Shown: positions 52,974 through 62,530, counted from the first letter of the stretch. The stretch: 64,000 bases of DNA from 2-02-FULL-55-14 sp964581115 (GCA_964581115.1 CAZOMY010000001.1:62001-126000); one strand, 5' to 3'. The notes: a model not told the origin generated them from the letters alone. Numbers and translations: made by a program.

Positions 52974-53892
52974 AGAGATCGGCCGCGATCCCAGAACGGT
53001 CGCGACCGTGGGCTCCTTTGACGGCGTTCACCTGGCCCATCAGCAGATCATCCGCGAAGTGGTTTCGAGGGCCCGTCGTCGAAATGGACGGAGCGTACTC
53101 ATTACGTTCGACCCGCATCCGCGCGAGGTGCTGCGGCCCGGGACGAACGTCGTCTATTTGAGTTCCCCCGAGGAACGAAGGGACCTCATTGCTCCGATGG
53201 GAGTCGATGCCATGCTCGTCCTGCCGTTCACGGAGGAATTCTCACGATTGACGTCGCGTGAGTTCGTCGAACGATTCCTCGTGCAGGGCACGGGATTGGC
53301 TGAGATGGTCGAAGGATACAACCACCACTTTGGCCACAATCGGGAAGGGAGCGTCATCTCGATCCAGCATCTGGCCGCGGAGCACGGCTTCCAGACGCAT
53401 GCCGTACCACAGCTGAACGTCGATGGAATTCCGGTCAGCAGTTCGGCCGTCCGAACGTTCCTGAGTGATGGCAAGGTCGAGGCGGCGGCGGCGCTCCTGG
53501 GCCGCCCCTACAGCGTGGCGGGCATCGTTATTCCGGGCGACCGACGGGGTCGGACGCTCGGGTATCCGACGGCCAATTTAGCGCCGTCGTTTGCCCGGAA
53601 GATGATCCCGAAGAACGGGATCTATATCGTCGGCGTTGACCTTGGCGATGGAGTGGAGCGATACGGACTGGCCAGCATCGGCGTGAGGCCGACCTTCCAC
53701 GCCGACGGACCCAGGACGATCGAGGTCTACATCCTGTCGTTCGATGCCGACATCTACGGACGAACGATCTCGGCGACGTTTCTAGCTCGGTTAAGGGATG
53801 AGGAAAAGTTCGACGACGTCGGCGCCCTCATCCGTCAGATGGACCGGGACCGCGCTGATGCCCAGGCGTTCGTCGCGACGCTCAAGCGATAG
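52942..53892 (+). CDS. ribF: Bifunctional riboflavin kinase / FAD synthetase
   Basis: RibF makes FMN then FAD. The N-terminal adenylyltransferase domain has GSFDGVHLAHQQIIREV (about residues 24-40) and GYNHHFGHNREG. The C-terminal kinase domain from about 185 has GIVIPGDRRGRTLGYPTANL and ends with a family-typical charged helix. The 316 residues are normal. ATG 52942 lies inside truB, giving a 32-nt overlap and likely coupling. Confidence 0.94.
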   Translation: MKVMQYARRLEEIGRDPRTVATVGSFDGVHLAHQQIIREVVSRARRRNGRSVLITFDPHPREVLRPGTNVVYLSSPEERRDLIAPMGVDAMLVLPFTEEFSRLTSREFVERFLVQGTGLAEMVEGYNHHFGHNREGSVISIQHLAAEHGFQTHAVPQLNVDGIPVSSSAVRTFLSDGKVEAAAALLGRPYSVAGIVIPGDRRGRTLGYPTANLAPSFARKMIPKNGIYIVGVDLGDGVERYGLASIGVRPTFHADGPRTIEVYILSFDADIYGRTISATFLARLRDEEKFDDVGALIRQMDRDRADAQAFVATLKR

Positions 53893-53934
53893 TCATCAAC
53901 CATCAACATTCATCTTTACATGCAAGGAGATGCA

Positions 53935-54204
53935 ATGCCGATCACGAAGGAGCAGAAGGCAGAGCTGATCAAGAAATACGGCAAGGGGCCGGCCGACACG
54001 GGTACACCCGAAGTTCAGATCGCGGTACTCACGGCCCACATCAACAGCCTGTCGCCGCATCTGGAGGCCAACAAGAAGGACCACCACTCGCGGCTGGGGC
54101 TGCTCAAACTCGTCGGCAAGCGGCGCCGCTTGCTCGACTATCTGATGGCGAAAGACATTACGCGCTACCGAAAGATCATCCAGGAACTGGACATCCGGAA
54201 GTAA
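53935..54204 (+). CDS. rpsO: 30S ribosomal protein S15
   Basis: An 89-residue S15, binding 16S rRNA in the platform. The sequence from PITKEQKAELIKKYG through KRRRLLDYLMAKDITRYRKI is wholly typical. ATG 53935 follows AAGGAG (53924-53929) at ideal spacing and gives the canonical start; the in-frame ATG at 53920 precedes the ribosome site and is rejected. It is followed by pnp, the usual order, in which both genes are often post-transcriptionally regulated. Confidence 0.97.
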   Translation: MPITKEQKAELIKKYGKGPADTGTPEVQIAVLTAHINSLSPHLEANKKDHHSRLGLLKLVGKRRRLLDYLMAKDITRYRKIIQELDIRK

Positions 54205-54251
54205 CGCAGACCCGACGCGTCCATAGGGGCCGCGTCCAATGAAGGGAAACC

Positions 54252-56426
54252 ATGAGACACATTCAGGAGATCCTCCTTAACGGCAAACCGTTCACATTCG
54301 AGACCGGCCGATTCGCCAAGCAGGCGGACGGGGCGGTCATGGTGCGGTATGCTGATACGATGGTGCTGGCAACCGTCGTGGGCGAACGAACCGCTCGCGA
54401 GGGCATCGACTATTTCCCGCTCCAAGTGGAATTCCGGGAAAAGACCGCTGCGGCCGGCAAGATCCCCGGCGGATTCTTCAAGCGCGAAGGACGACCGTCC
54501 GAGCGCGAGATCCTCACGGCGCGCCTCATCGATCGGCCGATCCGTCCAATGTTCCCCGAAGGATATCGGAACGAGGTGCAGATTATCGTCACCGTCTATT
54601 CTTCGGACCGTCAGCATGATGCGGATGTGCTGGGTGCTTGTGCCGCCTCGGCGGCGTTGATGGTGTCGGACATTCCGTTCGACGGTCCGATCGCCGAGGT
54701 CCGCGTGGGCCGCGTTAATGGACAGTTCATCATCAACCCGACCTACGCCGAACTGGAGGATAGCGACCTGGATATCTCGGTCGCCGGAACGGAAGATTCG
54801 ATCGTCATGGTCGAAGGTGAATCGAAGGAGATCTCCGAAAAGGACATGCTTGACGTCCTCAAGGTGGCCCACGAATCGATCAAGGTCCTGTGTGCGGCCC
54901 AGAAGGAGCTGGCGGCGGTCATCAATAAGACGAAGCGGGTGGTCGAACTTCCAACGCTTCCCGACGGCTTGATCGAAGCGGTGCGACAGCGAGCCGCCGG
55001 TCCGCTCAAGGAGCTCGCTCGGACGGTCTTGACGAAGGAAGTACGTTCACAAAGGACGGAGGAGGTCTACCAGGATGTTACCAAGGCGTTGCTCGAGCAG
55101 TACCCCGGGCAGGAAGCGGCCATCCACGAGATTCTGCATGACCTGGAAAGTCAGGCGATGCGGTCGACCATCTTGGATGAAGGCAAGCGTCTCGACGGAC
55201 GAAACTTGACCCAGGTTCGACCGATCACGATCGAAGTAGGAGTCCTCCCTCGGACGCACGGCTCGTCGCTCTTCACTCGGGGCGAGACCCAAAGTCTGAC
55301 GTCGGCCACGCTCGGAACGAAGATGGACGAACAGATGCTGGACGGACTGCATCCGGAAACGTCCAAGCGCTTCATGCTGCACTATAACTTTCCGCCGTTC
55401 AGCGTCGGCGAAACGGGCCGGCTGGGCGTCGGACGGCGCGAGATCGGCCACGGCAATCTTGCGGAGCGAGCCCTGAAGAACATCGTCCCTCGTGAAAGCG
55501 AATTCCCGTACACGATCCGCGTGGTTTCCGATATCCTCGAATCGAATGGCTCATCGTCGATGGCCACGGTCTGCGCCGGCAGTCTCGCGCTGTTCGATGC
55601 AGGTGTGCCGATGTCAAGGCCCGTGGCGGGCATCGCGATGGGTCTCGTGAAAGAGGGCGAGAAGGTCGCCGTCCTGTCGGACATCCTGGGCAACGAGGAC
55701 CATCTGGGCGATATGGACTTCAAGGTGGCCGGCACGGACCGGGGCATTACGGCCTGCCAGATGGACATCAAGATCAAGGGGATCTCATTCGAGATCATGG
55801 AGAAGGCGTTGGCCCAAGCCAAAGAAGGCCGTCTGCACATCCTCAAGATCATGACGGAGGCGATCGAGAGGCCCCGACAGGAGCTTTCGCCCTTTGCGCC
55901 GCGACTGCAGACCTTGAAGATCCCCGTCGACATGATCGGTGCGGTCATCGGACCCGGCGGAAAGATGATCCGGCACATTACCTCGGAGAGCGGTGCCGAG
56001 ATCAACATCGAAGACGATGGAACGATCACGATCGCCGCAGTTGAAGGAGAGTCGGCGCGCAAGGCGATCGAAATGATCAACGCGATCACCGAAATGCCGG
56101 AGGTTGGCAAGGTCTACCACGCCACCGTCAAGAAAATCACGGACTTCGGCGCGTTCGTCGAGATCCTTCCCGGCAAGGAAGGACTCGTCCACGTGTCCCA
56201 GCTGGATGTGAAGCGCGTCGAAAAGGTCGAGGACATGTTCAAGGTCGGCGACCAGTTCGACGTGAAGCTGATGCTGATCGATGCCGCCGGAAAGATGAGT
56301 CTAAGCCGAAAGGCCCTGCTGCCTGGCGGCGAGAACGCAATGGAGGAGATCCAGAAGCAGAAAGAACGCCGGTCGTCCGGAGGCCCCGGGGGCCGCAGCC
56401 ACGGAGGCCGTTCCCCTCGCAAATGA
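54252..56426 (+). CDS. pnp: Polyribonucleotide nucleotidyltransferase (PNPase)
   Basis: PNPase degrades RNA phosphorolytically from the 3' end. The 724-residue protein has two RNase PH-like domains (about 10-220 and 315-545) separated by an alpha-helical linker. A KH domain follows (IGAVIGPGGKMIRHITSESG near 560), then an S1 domain (ITDFGAFVEILPGKEGLVHV near 630). The C-terminus is a short Gly/Arg/Ser tail. A weak GAAGGGAA site precedes ATG 54252. A terminator follows. Confidence 0.97.
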   Translation: MRHIQEILLNGKPFTFETGRFAKQADGAVMVRYADTMVLATVVGERTAREGIDYFPLQVEFREKTAAAGKIPGGFFKREGRPSEREILTARLIDRPIRPMFPEGYRNEVQIIVTVYSSDRQHDADVLGACAASAALMVSDIPFDGPIAEVRVGRVNGQFIINPTYAELEDSDLDISVAGTEDSIVMVEGESKEISEKDMLDVLKVAHESIKVLCAAQKELAAVINKTKRVVELPTLPDGLIEAVRQRAAGPLKELARTVLTKEVRSQRTEEVYQDVTKALLEQYPGQEAAIHEILHDLESQAMRSTILDEGKRLDGRNLTQVRPITIEVGVLPRTHGSSLFTRGETQSLTSATLGTKMDEQMLDGLHPETSKRFMLHYNFPPFSVGETGRLGVGRREIGHGNLAERALKNIVPRESEFPYTIRVVSDILESNGSSSMATVCAGSLALFDAGVPMSRPVAGIAMGLVKEGEKVAVLSDILGNEDHLGDMDFKVAGTDRGITACQMDIKIKGISFEIMEKALAQAKEGRLHILKIMTEAIERPRQELSPFAPRLQTLKIPVDMIGAVIGPGGKMIRHITSESGAEINIEDDGTITIAAVEGESARKAIEMINAITEMPEVGKVYHATVKKITDFGAFVEILPGKEGLVHVSQLDVKRVEKVEDMFKVGDQFDVKLMLIDAAGKMSLSRKALLPGGENAMEEIQKQKERRSSGGPGGRSHGGRSPRK

Positions 56427-56454
56427 TCTCCTGAAGAGCCATCGCTTGCCATTC

Positions 56455-56500
56455 GATCCTCTCCATGTCCGCAAGGTTGTGGAGGGGATCGTTCCTTTTC
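56455..56500 (+). terminator. Hairpin terminator after pnp
   Basis: GATCCTCTCCA (56455-56465) pairs with TGGAGGGGATC (56480-56490) with one G-T wobble, followed by GTTCCTTTTC. It ends the rimP-to-pnp block 10 nt before aroA begins. Confidence 0.65.
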
Positions 56501-56510
56501 GACCCGGGCC

Positions 56511-57788
56511 ATGAACGCGACAAAGCCGCTTAGAGGTGAGACAACCATTCCCGGCGACAAATCGATCTCGCATCGAGCTCTGATGATCGCGGCGCTTGCG
56601 GAGGGAACGTCTCGGCTTCACGGGCTTTCGACGGCTGACGATCCCCGCAGTACCGAGTCGTGTCTCACGGCGTTGGGCGTCAGGATGGTCGAGGATGACG
56701 GTGCAATCACGGTGGCCGGCGGCGGCCTCAATGGTATGCGCGCGGCAAGGATGGACCTGGACTGCGGCAACTCCGGGACCACGATGCGACTCCTGTCGGG
56801 CATTCTCGCCGGCCAACCGTTCCAATCGATCCTCGTCGGCGACGCATCGCTTGGCCGGCGTCCCATGGAGCGGATCGCCGTTCCTCTTCGACAGATGGGG
56901 GCAGGGGTCGAAACGGCTGAGCACGGTCGACCGCCTCTTCGCATTACCGGACGAAGGCCGCTGAAGCCCGTCGACTTCGTTGCGCCGGTCGCAAGCGCAC
57001 AGGTCAAATCGGCGATCCTTCTTGCCGGACTCTTCGCCGAAGGGACCACCTCGGTGACAGAGCCCACACGCACGCGCGACCATACGGAACGAATGCTGAA
57101 GCTGTCGTCGCATGTTTCGGCTCGAGGTACGGTGACGACGGTTGCGGGCGGGAGAAGGGTGGACCCGCTCGACATGATGGTGCCGGGCGATTGCTCGGCG
57201 GCGGTCTTCTTGGTCGGCGCGGCAGCCATTGTCCCAGGATCAGAACTGCTCATTCGCAATGTCGGCGTCAATCCACATCGCGCACGGGTCCTGGAGATCC
57301 TCAAGGAGTGGGGAATCGGCCTCGAACAGCTTGACCTCCGTTCCTCCGGAGGCGAGCCGGTCGCCGATCTGTTCGTTCGCTCGGGCACTCCATCGGGACC
57401 GCTGACACTGGCGAAGGAGGATGTGCCCGCCCTGATCGACGAGATCCCCGCTATGGCCTTGACAGCCCTGGGAACGGGGAGCGCCTTCAGCGTCTCCGGA
57501 GCGTCCGAATTGCGGACCAAGGAATCGGACAGGATCTCTACGATCGTTCAGGGCCTTCGAGGCCTGGGGGTCGATGTCGAGGAATTTGCCGACGGCTTTG
57601 CCTTTGAACCAAAGAACGACGTAATTGCCGCAACGATCGAAACCGACGGAGATCACCGGATCGCAATGGCGTTCGCCATCGCTGCCCTGCGGTTCCCGTC
57701 AATTCAGATCGACGATCCGGGGTGTGTCGCCGTTTCCTTTCCCGGATTCTTCCGGACCCTGCGCCGTCTGCAGGGTCGCTGGGAATGA
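56511..57788 (+). CDS. aroA: 3-phosphoshikimate 1-carboxyvinyltransferase (EPSP synthase)
   Basis: AroA makes EPSP in the shikimate pathway, upstream of chorismate and hence of TrpE. The 425-residue protein has PGDKSISHRALMIAALAEGT near residues 14-33 with the catalytic lysine, LDCGNSGTTMRLLSGILAGQ near 84-103, and RTKESDRISTIVQGLRGLGV near 335-354. The LDCGNSGTTMRL region has the common Gly-Asn-Ser-Gly-Thr arrangement; I do not assign glyphosate class from sight. It is 18 nt from the following ATPase gene. Confidence 0.95.
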   Translation: MNATKPLRGETTIPGDKSISHRALMIAALAEGTSRLHGLSTADDPRSTESCLTALGVRMVEDDGAITVAGGGLNGMRAARMDLDCGNSGTTMRLLSGILAGQPFQSILVGDASLGRRPMERIAVPLRQMGAGVETAEHGRPPLRITGRRPLKPVDFVAPVASAQVKSAILLAGLFAEGTTSVTEPTRTRDHTERMLKLSSHVSARGTVTTVAGGRRVDPLDMMVPGDCSAAVFLVGAAAIVPGSELLIRNVGVNPHRARVLEILKEWGIGLEQLDLRSSGGEPVADLFVRSGTPSGPLTLAKEDVPALIDEIPAMALTALGTGSAFSVSGASELRTKESDRISTIVQGLRGLGVDVEEFADGFAFEPKNDVIAATIETDGDHRIAMAFAIAALRFPSIQIDDPGCVAVSFPGFFRTLRRLQGRWE

Positions 57789-57806
57789 CCTTTCAACGGA
57801 GCGGAT

Positions 57807-58904
57807 GTGGCCAGCGTACGACTTGAACACGTTAAGAAGGTTTATGACGGCGGGTTCGTCGCCGTTCATGACCTCTCATTGGAAATACAGGACAAGGAGT
57901 TTGTCGTCCTGGTCGGCCCGTCTGGATGCGGCAAATCGACCACCCTCCGTATGGTTGCGGGGTTGGAGGAGGTATCGTCCGGCACGATCTCGATCGACGG
58001 GCGTGTGGTCAACGACGTGCCCCCGAAGGACCGTGACATCGCAATGGTCTTTCAGAACTATGCGCTCTATCCGCACATGACCGTCTTCGAGAACATGGCG
58101 TTCGGACTGCAGCTTCGGAAGTTCCCGAAAGAGGAGATCCGGCGGCGCGTGGAAGAGGCGGCGCAGCTGCTCGAGCTGACCGACGTTCTGGAAAGGAAGC
58201 CAAAGGCGTTGTCAGGTGGACAACGTCAGAGGGTGGCTGTCGGTCGCGCCATTGTGCGAAAGCCAAAGGTGTTTCTGTTCGACGAACCGTTGAGTAACCT
58301 GGATGCGAAGTTGCGCGTGCAGATGCGCACTGAAATCTCTCGGTTGCACCAGCGCTTGGGCGCAACCATGATCTACGTGACACACGATCAGACTGAGGCC
58401 ATGACGATGGCCGATCGCATCGTTCTGATGAAGGATGGCCATGTCCAGCAGGTCGACAGTCCGCTCGGGATCTATGGCGGTCCGAAGAACAGATTCACCG
58501 CCGGTTTCATCGGAAGTCCAGCCATGAACTTTCTGGACGGGTCGATCGAGCGGCGACGCGGACTCGTCTTCTGCGAAAAAGGAGGGCCGGTGACGCTGGC
58601 GATCCCGAGACGACTTCAGGCTCGTCTTAATTCGTGGGTCGGTCACGAGGTAGTGCTGGGGATCCGGCCGGAACATCTCAGCCGAACGACCGGCAGGTCG
58701 GGAACGACCTTGAACATCACCGTCGATGTGGTGGAGCCGATGGGGAACGAGGTCTACGTTTACTTCGTGACCCGGCCGGACGGACCGCAGCATGTGGCAC
58801 GATTGCCGGCCGACGAATTGCCGCAACGGGGGAAGCGCCTCACGCTGTCCGTCGATGCAGGCAAGCTTTACTTCTTCGACAAGCGCACCGAGATGGCCAT
58901 CTGA
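57807..58904 (+). CDS. ugpC: Sugar ABC transporter ATP-binding protein, MalK/UgpC type
   Basis: An ATPase for CUT1 sugar importers. The 365-residue protein has Walker A GPSGCGKST, the Q-loop FQNYALYPHMTV, signature LSGGQRQR, Walker B VFLFDEPLSNLDAKLR and the switch His in VTHDQTEAM. A C-terminal MOBE/TOBE regulatory domain follows (GIRPEHLS near 285). Translation starts at GTG 57807. It is the natural partner for the ATPase-less permeases at 45.5-47.2 kb, though one such ATPase may serve several importers. The symbol is by family only. Confidence 0.88.
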   Translation: MASVRLEHVKKVYDGGFVAVHDLSLEIQDKEFVVLVGPSGCGKSTTLRMVAGLEEVSSGTISIDGRVVNDVPPKDRDIAMVFQNYALYPHMTVFENMAFGLQLRKFPKEEIRRRVEEAAQLLELTDVLERKPKALSGGQRQRVAVGRAIVRKPKVFLFDEPLSNLDAKLRVQMRTEISRLHQRLGATMIYVTHDQTEAMTMADRIVLMKDGHVQQVDSPLGIYGGPKNRFTAGFIGSPAMNFLDGSIERRRGLVFCEKGGPVTLAIPRRLQARLNSWVGHEVVLGIRPEHLSRTTGRSGTTLNITVDVVEPMGNEVYVYFVTRPDGPQHVARLPADELPQRGKRLTLSVDAGKLYFFDKRTEMAI

Positions 58905-58927
58905 TGCCCGGTACGGTAAGATCATTC

Positions 58928-58960
58928 GAACGGCGGACCACGGTCTGCCGTTCGTCATTT
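58928..58960. terminator. Bidirectional hairpin between the ATPase gene and bshC
   Basis: GAACGGCGGA (58928-58937) pairs with TCTGCCGTTC (58944-58953), with one wobble and a 6-nt loop, between two convergent genes. Neither flank has a long T-run, so efficiency is uncertain. Confidence 0.55.
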
Positions 58961-60601
58961 CTACATTGTGATCAGCTGGTGCTTGAAGACATCGTGCCGT
59001 AGTTCGCCGCTCAGCCATCGTACGAACTCCGGCCCATATTTGTTGAGGTAGTACAGTACGTTGAGGGCGCGCTCCTGAAGTCCTCCCCCGGGTAGCATAT
59101 ACAGGGCGGCCTTGTCGACCTGACGCAGAAAGACCTCATGCTGCCGCTGTTGCGCGGCAAGGGTCTTCTGTTTCAGAACGTCGACATGAGAGCGGATCTT
59201 GACGAGTGTGTTGTCCAGAGGAGGGATCAGGGTCGGGTCGATCTTCTGGAGCCCTCCCCGTAGAGCGTTCAGGCTCTCATCGATCGATGTGATCGTGGCG
59301 GCGAAGAGTTCTTCCGTCTTGAAGTCCGAGACCTCCAGCGCGATGCGGTTCTTGACCTGTTCGAGATTGTTGAAGATGTCGAGGGGAGGGATCGCGAATC
59401 TCGCAAGCACTTTGTCCACCCGCTCTTCGATGATCGTTGCCGAAGCCCTCGGGTAGATGATCGGTACCGGAAGACCGAAGTACTGATACAGGGGCATAAG
59501 CTGAGCAAAATAGGCCACTTCGGCCGGCCCGGCTACGTAGGCCACCGTGGGGAGCATAGTATCCTGGCAGATCGGCCGTAGGACGACGTTTGGACTGAAG
59601 GAGTGGGGCGAAGAGTCGAGGAGCGTCAACAACTCCTCGCGACCAAATGTCTGTCGTACTCCTTTGAGCGAAAAACCGGACGGATGGGGTTCGATCGGAT
59701 ATCTGCCGCCATGGTGGAAGAGGAACGCATTGACCGGTCTTGGCTTGACCTGGGCATGGTAGTGCTGTTCAAGCGAATCGCTTCGGTCGATGACGATCTG
59801 GCACGTGTTGGGGTCCTGCTCCAGTTCCTTCCGGAAGACGGGGGCCACGAGTCGCTTCAGTTCGGCATCGTCCGGATCGATGAACACCAGCCCTGCGTCA
59901 TCCAGAAGGGTATTCATGAACTGGACGAACGCTTTCGTCATCGTCATGCCGGTCTGATACGCCGACCTTACCAATCCAAAAGCAGCCTCCGAGAACTCCG
60001 ACGGCGTCACGGCAGCTTGGATCGACGCCAGCATCTGCTCTAAACCTGTCCCCATGACGTGACGACCGACAGCCCCCAGATTCTTGCCCTGGAGCTTCGG
60101 GTCAAGCTCGTACGCAAATGAAGCCAGTTCGTTGGCGGCTGAGATCACCTTGACCGAAGCCACCTCCGCGAAGTCGTGGTCTTCACCCTCGATCCAGAAG
60201 ACCGGTACAAACTCGAATCCCGGATGCTCCTTGCCGAGTCGCTGGGCCAGTTTAACAGCCGTGATCGCCTTGTACAAAGAATAAAGGGGTCCGCCAAGCA
60301 CGCCAACCTGCTGGCCGGTGACCACGGCGACGCACGTATCGTTGAGCAGAAGATCGATGTGGGCCAGCGTGCGAACGCCGCACTGGAAATCTCGATTCTG
60401 CCTCGAAAGCGCTCGGACGAGCGTCGAACGGTCCAACGTTCGGTGAGTGACCTGCTTGATCGTCCTTTCCCACACCGAATGACTTCGAAAATCGGAAGGC
60501 AGATACGATGCAACCCGACTTGGATCGGTCATGAAATCGGCGTACAGCCTGCTGATGCCTAGGTCGGTGGATACAAGGTCATTGACATCGATAGTTTGCA
60601 T
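58961..60601 (-). CDS. bshC: Bacillithiol biosynthesis cysteine-adding enzyme
   Basis: BshC adds cysteine to GlcN-malate to finish bacillithiol, the low-molecular-weight thiol of Bacilli and many Bacteroidota. About 546 residues matches. Recognisable segments are VVTGQQVGVLGGPLYSLYKA near 102, VPVFWIEGEDHDFAEV near 135, RPICQDTMLPTVAYVAGPAE near 355-375, and IPIIYPRASATIIE. The frame is open further upstream, but ATG at 60601 follows a perfect promoter and gives the normal N-terminus. BshA and BshB are not in the window. Confidence 0.93.
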   Translation of the reverse strand: MQTIDVNDLVSTDLGISRLYADFMTDPSRVASYLPSDFRSHSVWERTIKQVTHRTLDRSTLVRALSRQNRDFQCGVRTLAHIDLLLNDTCVAVVTGQQVGVLGGPLYSLYKAITAVKLAQRLGKEHPGFEFVPVFWIEGEDHDFAEVASVKVISAANELASFAYELDPKLQGKNLGAVGRHVMGTGLEQMLASIQAAVTPSEFSEAAFGLVRSAYQTGMTMTKAFVQFMNTLLDDAGLVFIDPDDAELKRLVAPVFRKELEQDPNTCQIVIDRSDSLEQHYHAQVKPRPVNAFLFHHGGRYPIEPHPSGFSLKGVRQTFGREELLTLLDSSPHSFSPNVVLRPICQDTMLPTVAYVAGPAEVAYFAQLMPLYQYFGLPVPIIYPRASATIIEERVDKVLARFAIPPLDIFNNLEQVKNRIALEVSDFKTEELFAATITSIDESLNALRGGLQKIDPTLIPPLDNTLVKIRSHVDVLKQKTLAAQQRQHEVFLRQVDKAALYMLPGGGLQERALNVLYYLNKYGPEFVRWLSGELRHDVFKHQLITM

Positions 60602-60621
60602 GAGATGCCCGGTCGTTTCGT

Positions 60622-60653
60622 CAAATATATCAATGATTTGCGGGTGGTGCAAA
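60622..60653 (-). promoter_or_regulatory. Bacteroidota-type promoter for bshC
   Basis: Read on the minus strand: TTTG at 60653-60650, 20 nt, then TATATTTG at 60629-60622, an exact consensus. Initiation is expected about 15 nt before the bshC ATG. Confidence 0.75.
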
Positions 60654-60675
60654 ATAAGGTTTCGTATATTTACAC

Positions 60676-61584
60676 ATGACAAGAGTGATCGGAGATCCAA
60701 GCCCTCGCCTGCTGGCATTTGCCGAGCTCGTCAAGCCAGAGTTGACCGGCCTGACCGTTCTGACAGGGATAGTTGCGTTTCTGTTCGCCGGAGGATCCCC
60801 GTACGATTGGCCGGGTGTGGTTTGGGCCGGTTCCGCGATGTTCCTTGTCGGTGGTTGCGCTGCATCATGGAATCAGGTGCTCGAGCGCTCTCATGACGAG
60901 CAGATGAGGCGTACCGAGCGAAGACCGATCCCATCCGGGAGGATAGGTCACGGTGAAGCGGTACTCTTCGGATCTCTTGCGGGTGTCGGCGGGATTGTCT
61001 TACTCTGGATGCGGTTTGGCTGGCTTCCAGCCGTGCTAGCGGTGGCCACGCTCGTGCTTTACCTTGGGGTCTACACGCCCCTCAAGCGGCGGACCTCGTG
61101 GAATACCGTCATTGGCGCCATTCCCGGAGCCCTGCCGACGCTGATTGGCTGGTCGGCCGGGGAGGGATCCATTTCTGCGCCTGGATGGATCTTTTTTAGC
61201 ATTCTGGTCTTCTGGCAGTTCCCTCACTTTTTCGCGTTGGCCTGGATGTACCGGCCGGACTATCTGCGGGCTGGATATCGCATGCTTCCTCTTGATGACG
61301 ATATCCATGGGACTCGAACCAATCGGTATAACATCCTGTCGATCATGACGTTGATCTTGATTACTTCACTTCTCTATTTTGGCCACTATGCCGGATCCTT
61401 CTACCTTGCTGTCGGTCTTCTAGCCGGAGCAGGTTTCCTGCTCGTGGCGTGGGCCGTTCGAGCTGAACAACAGCGATCGGATGGCACGGGAATTGGCAGG
61501 ATCCCTCGAAAACTGTTCTACGCCTCGTTGCTCTACCTTCCCATCGTTTTGCTCAGCGCATTGCTCGACCGTCTACCGCAGTAG
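60676..61584 (+). CDS. ctaB: Protoheme IX farnesyltransferase (heme O synthase)
   Basis: A UbiA-family membrane enzyme that farnesylates heme B to heme O for terminal oxidases, implying aerobic or microaerobic respiration. The 302-residue protein has about eight membrane segments. The prenyl-diphosphate site is NQVLERSHDEQMRRTERRPI near residues 72-91, and the second polar loop holds VFWQFPHFFALAWMYRPDY near 178-196. TATATTTA lies only 4 nt before the ATG, suggesting either a leaderless mRNA or a different true start. It is divergent from bshC. Confidence 0.92.
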   Translation: MTRVIGDPSPRLLAFAELVKPELTGLTVLTGIVAFLFAGGSPYDWPGVVWAGSAMFLVGGCAASWNQVLERSHDEQMRRTERRPIPSGRIGHGEAVLFGSLAGVGGIVLLWMRFGWLPAVLAVATLVLYLGVYTPLKRRTSWNTVIGAIPGALPTLIGWSAGEGSISAPGWIFFSILVFWQFPHFFALAWMYRPDYLRAGYRMLPLDDDIHGTRTNRYNILSIMTLILITSLLYFGHYAGSFYLAVGLLAGAGFLLVAWAVRAEQQRSDGTGIGRIPRKLFYASLLYLPIVLLSALLDRLPQ

Positions 61585-61704
61585 TTCAGCACTCTCTGGA
61601 TCAACGATCGCCTTTTACCAACGGAAAGAGGGCCTTCGCATTGGAGCGGGATCGTCGTCCTCTGCTCCAGCAACCTCGGCCATTCGGACCCTGGATTGGC
61701 GCTG

Positions 61705-62529
61705 TCAGCCGGGGAAGTGGAGGAGGGCGTGACGGACAAGGGATGTGAAGCGTTCAGAAGCCCGGCGGGCGGTTGCAGTCACCTCCTCATGCGTGAGGCG
61801 AGTGTCGGAGATCCCGGTTCCCATGTTCGAGATGAGCGAGATCCCGGCAGTGCGGAGGCCGTACCGTCTTGCTTCGACGATCTCGGGTACGGTGGACATC
61901 CCAACCGCATGCGCGCCGATCGTGGCCAGCATTCTGATCTCGGCGGCTGTCTCGTAGGAGGGACCATGAACCCAGGCATAGGTTCCCTGCCGAAGCTCAA
62001 CCTTGGTTTCCCGCGCTGCCTCGATGATCAAGTCACACAAACTTCGGTCCATCAGGGGGGCAGATCGGCCGGTTGCCGGATGATGTTCGAACCCGGATAT
62101 CGATCGATTGAGGGTGATTACGTCTTCGATCAGCATGAGGTCTCCCGGGCTGAAAGTCCTGTCGATGCCGCCAGCGGCATTTGTGATCAGGATTGAGCGA
62201 ATCCCGAGTGCCCGGGCCAGTCGGATCGGGGCAACGGCGGTCGAGAGGTCGCCCGACTCGTAGAAGTGGACGCGGCCTTGGAAGATCAAAAGGGGTTGAG
62301 ACCTATGCGGGCCTTCGGAGATATGACCGAAGTACAAAGCCCCGGCATGGCCCGCGACCGTGGAGTGGGGATAGCCGGCGATCTCGCTGACCGGAATCCG
62401 CAACGGTGAGCTCAGTTGGGATGCGAACCCGCCCAAGCCCGAGCCGAGTATCACCCCGACGGTCGGCGCCTCGGGAATCCTGGCAAGGAGTCCTTCTGCC
62501 TGTCTTTCAAAATCGAGGTCTGTTGACAT
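61705..62529 (-). CDS. punA: Purine nucleoside phosphorylase (trimeric type)
   Basis: It phosphorolyses purine nucleosides, chiefly guanosine and inosine, for salvage. The 274-residue protein has GVILGSGLGGFA (phosphate loop), IAGYPHSTVAGHAG, FQGRVHFYES, ILITNAAGGI, WVHGPSYETAAEIRM with the purine-site Glu, and SNMGTGISD, all of the PNP-I class. It starts 1 nt after the nupC stop, on the same strand, so the transporter and enzyme are co-expressed. Confidence 0.94.
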   Translation of the reverse strand: MSTDLDFERQAEGLLARIPEAPTVGVILGSGLGGFASQLSSPLRIPVSEIAGYPHSTVAGHAGALYFGHISEGPHRSQPLLIFQGRVHFYESGDLSTAVAPIRLARALGIRSILITNAAGGIDRTFSPGDLMLIEDVITLNRSISGFEHHPATGRSAPLMDRSLCDLIIEAARETKVELRQGTYAWVHGPSYETAAEIRMLATIGAHAVGMSTVPEIVEARRYGLRTAGISLISNMGTGISDTRLTHEEVTATARRASERFTSLVRHALLHFPG

Positions 62530-62530
62530 C

